Shown here piece by piece: positions 6,301 to 6,564 of a stretch of DNA of 6,564 nucleotides (position 1 is the first letter of the stretch; every line of letters starts with the position of its first letter). A program made the translations under genes and the position numbers. The stretch lies in contig DATBFX010000160.1 of NCBI GenBank assembly GCA_036558305.1, positions 1-6,564 of the forward strand, given 5' to 3'. Below the pieces are notes generated by a model. It did not search any database. It was given only the letters and a program-made list of their open reading frames with translations, and was not told the origin of the DNA. The DNA is from DATBFX01 sp036558305. Lineage in GTDB: Bacteria > Chloroflexota > Chloroflexia > Thermomicrobiales > UBA6265.

Positions 6301-6562
6301 CGAAGACGACGGCGCTTTCGAGGCGGTCGCCGTCGATCTGGAAGCTGGCGTTGTCTGTGTCGCCGGCGCCGGTGACGAGGCTGTAGGTGAAGGTGTCACC
6401 GGCGTCGGGGTCGGTGGTGGAGAGGATGCCGACGGCGGTGCCGACCTCGCGGTTCTCGCCGATCTCGGTGTCGTCGATGGCGATGGCGGTCGGGGCCTCG
6501 TTGACGTCGGTGACGGTGATGGTGAACTGCTGTTCGGTGAAGAGCCCGCCCGAATCGGTGGA
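3356..6562 (-). CDS. Giant secreted cadherin-repeat / beta-helix surface protein, N-terminus outside window
   Basis: An uninterrupted frame runs from the window edge to TAG at 3358-3356, giving 1068 visible residues (numbered from 6562). Residues 1-225 are cadherin-like repeats: the end of one unit, then two full units. They carry DxDxGDTFTYSLV, GAGDTDN, FxxxSSYxxRVR and the inter-repeat linkers DVNEAPT, DLNDDPT and DLNEAPT, which in cadherins coordinate calcium. Residues about 226-344 form one cadherin/Ig-like domain of the SPLANDTDPD, GGTLTL, GRLTYLPP and CTYTLSDG type; its Cys286 and Cys323 are the only cysteines seen. From about 345 (VWYVDNTAAAGGDGRSTAVY) to the end is a right-handed parallel beta-helix of Gly/Thr/Ser/Asn-rich rungs (TGNTIT-, NGIEF-, SGIDL-, NGILL-like), with an acidic DEDDADD loop near its start. 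The C-terminus, DNFQRDTTQAPA, shows no LPxTG, PEP-CTERM or autotransporter barrel. It is probably exported and calcium-stabilised, acting in adhesion, matrix or glycan binding. The Met at 5530 is internal, with no ribosome binding site and open frame upstream. Confidence 0.9.
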   Translation of the reverse strand, partial: STDSGGLFTEQQFTITVTDVNEAPTAIAIDDTEIGENREVGTAVGILSTTDPDAGDTFTYSLVTGAGDTDNASFQIDGDRLESAVVFDFETKSSYTVRVRSTDSGGLFTEQQFTISVVDLNDDPTDIALSNNTIDENVPANTVVGTFSTADQDVGDTFTYSLVAGAGDTDNGAFTIGGSGSDLRITNSPNFEAQSSYSIRVRTDDGNGGTFEKVFTITVTDLNEAPTAGTDTYDAIGNTQLRINSPTSPTTSVAFTTSGTSPLANDTDPDTNPAFNALQISAVGTCSKGGTLTLNAADHTDGRLTYLPPQGIESANAADTDDCTYTLSDGTNSVGGTIKVKITDMVWYVDNTAAAGGDGRSTAVYNSLTPLNGAGGSGDEDDADDYIFVFQGSGSYTGGLVLETGQRLFGQPNGLTVGATTLIAGSGSNPTLTNGAGAGITLANGVDVERIDVANTSGAGIVGTGVTSATMGGNTSITNTGGNGFDLSGAAGGTVSVGASISNTGGKQVSIQNRTSGTVTLSGTISGTGTGVLLSGNANTTNFTGTLTLSTGTNPAFTATNPSLQGTLSVDPVGTNNNTLSTTTGTALTVTNTNLSANGIEFRSISADGAASGIVLNNTGTSGGLTVTGTGAANSGGTIQNTTSHGISLNSTSNVSLTSMNIQSTGDSGVNGTQVTNFSFINGTINNSGDANFESNIAFNGNGALTGSNITGTLTVTGSTLTNAYYSGIDLQSNGGTLANATVTGNTITSSTSDATSKGYGVNLVGTGTAATVFNLTNATISNNVIRNFPSGGGIQVNMGNASASGPGATAGTPGTASVVSITGNSIRGESAANTMGTSAILVANSGGNSGSRSVMNVEVLNNGSSGDRLAFMDGTTIAVGNNGYATMTATVTNNWIDSHNIFASQGIGGGNGVVLGGETPDLTMTVSSNTILNTDGNGILLVGRGTAGTARLKINGNTVAAPLGGARQGIRVDAGNAASTDDAVYLNIFDNTSAGSGGAVGIGVRKQGTVSTVNDFGIFDAAGGPTLNDPPSNTDVETFIGALNPAGGGAVVIAGDNFQRDTTQAPA
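5888..6193 (-). repeat. Cadherin-like repeat, complete unit of 102 codons
   Basis: It begins with PTDIALSNNTIDENVPANTV, continues with DQDVGDTFTYSLVAGAGDTD and NFEAQSSYSIRVRTDD, and ends in DLNEA. It is two codons longer than the preceding unit because of an extra Gly-Ser pair in the middle (GGSGSD). It is the last of the visible repeats before the cysteine-containing domain. Confidence 0.8.
6194..6493 (-). repeat. Cadherin-like repeat, complete unit of 100 codons
   Basis: It begins with PTAIAIDDTEIGENREVGTA, continues with DPDAGDTFTYSLVTGAGDTD and a DFETKSSYTVRVR strand, and ends in the calcium-type linker DLNDD. DNA and protein match the flanking units. Confidence 0.8.
6218..6264 (-). repeat. 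47-bp perfect direct repeat (copy 1; copy 2 at 6518-6564)
   Basis: Bases 6218-6264 are identical to 6518-6564, a spacing of exactly 300 bp. Copy 2 runs into the window edge, so the identity may be longer. It encodes the STDSGGLFTEQQFTI segment of two neighbouring cadherin repeats. Confidence 0.9.
6494..6562 (-). repeat. Cadherin-like repeat, C-terminal part only
   Basis: The visible end of a repeat reads STDSGGLFTEQQFTITVTD followed by the VNEA linker. Its counterpart in the next unit lies exactly 300 bp downstream. The rest of this unit, and probably more units, lie beyond the window. Confidence 0.8.
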
Positions 6563-6564
6563 GC

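Overview
The window comes from a GC-rich bacterium (roughly two thirds G+C by eye). Every gene I can support lies on the minus strand, so the order of transcription runs from high to low coordinates. Several genes have strong AGGAGG-type ribosome binding sites, and two have GTG starts. I cannot place the organism firmly. The large Ig-like/beta-helix surface protein, GC bias and G-rich spacers would fit Chloroflexota or another GC-rich environmental phylum, but this is a weak guess. There are no phage head, baseplate, tail-tube, integrase or lysis genes, so the phage-tail-like genes here look like resident bacterial genes and not a prophage.

Layout in the direction of transcription. (1) 6562 to 3356: the C-terminal 1068 residues of a very large secreted or surface protein whose N-terminus lies outside the window. 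It has cadherin-like repeats of about 100 residues, then one cadherin/Ig-like domain with the only two cysteines, then a right-handed beta-helix of about 700 residues made of T/S/N/G-rich strands. (2) A 60-bp spacer with a GC-rich hairpin. (3) Three tandem paralogs (3295-2786, 2774-2265, 2255-1731) of the phage tail-collar / microcystin-dependent protein family, separated by only 9-11 bp, with stop codons touching or overlapping the next ribosome binding site. (4) 1677-1051: an unrecognised 208-residue protein with an A/T/N-rich low-complexity N-terminus. (5) A 119-bp G-rich spacer with a hairpin and a four-run G-quadruplex motif. (6) About 931 to beyond position 1: a GT4-like glycosyltransferase, cut by the window edge inside its C-terminal nucleotide-sugar motif.

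Inferred logic: a giant beta-helix surface protein, a triplet of short trimeric-fibre-tip-like proteins, an orphan protein and a glycosyltransferase read as one transcription unit. The plausible product is a glycosylated cell-surface fibre or adhesin whose distal parts are built from three non-identical collar proteins. The co-orientation and tight spacing are visible in the sequence; the joint function is inference. The promoter must lie upstream of position 6564 and is not visible.
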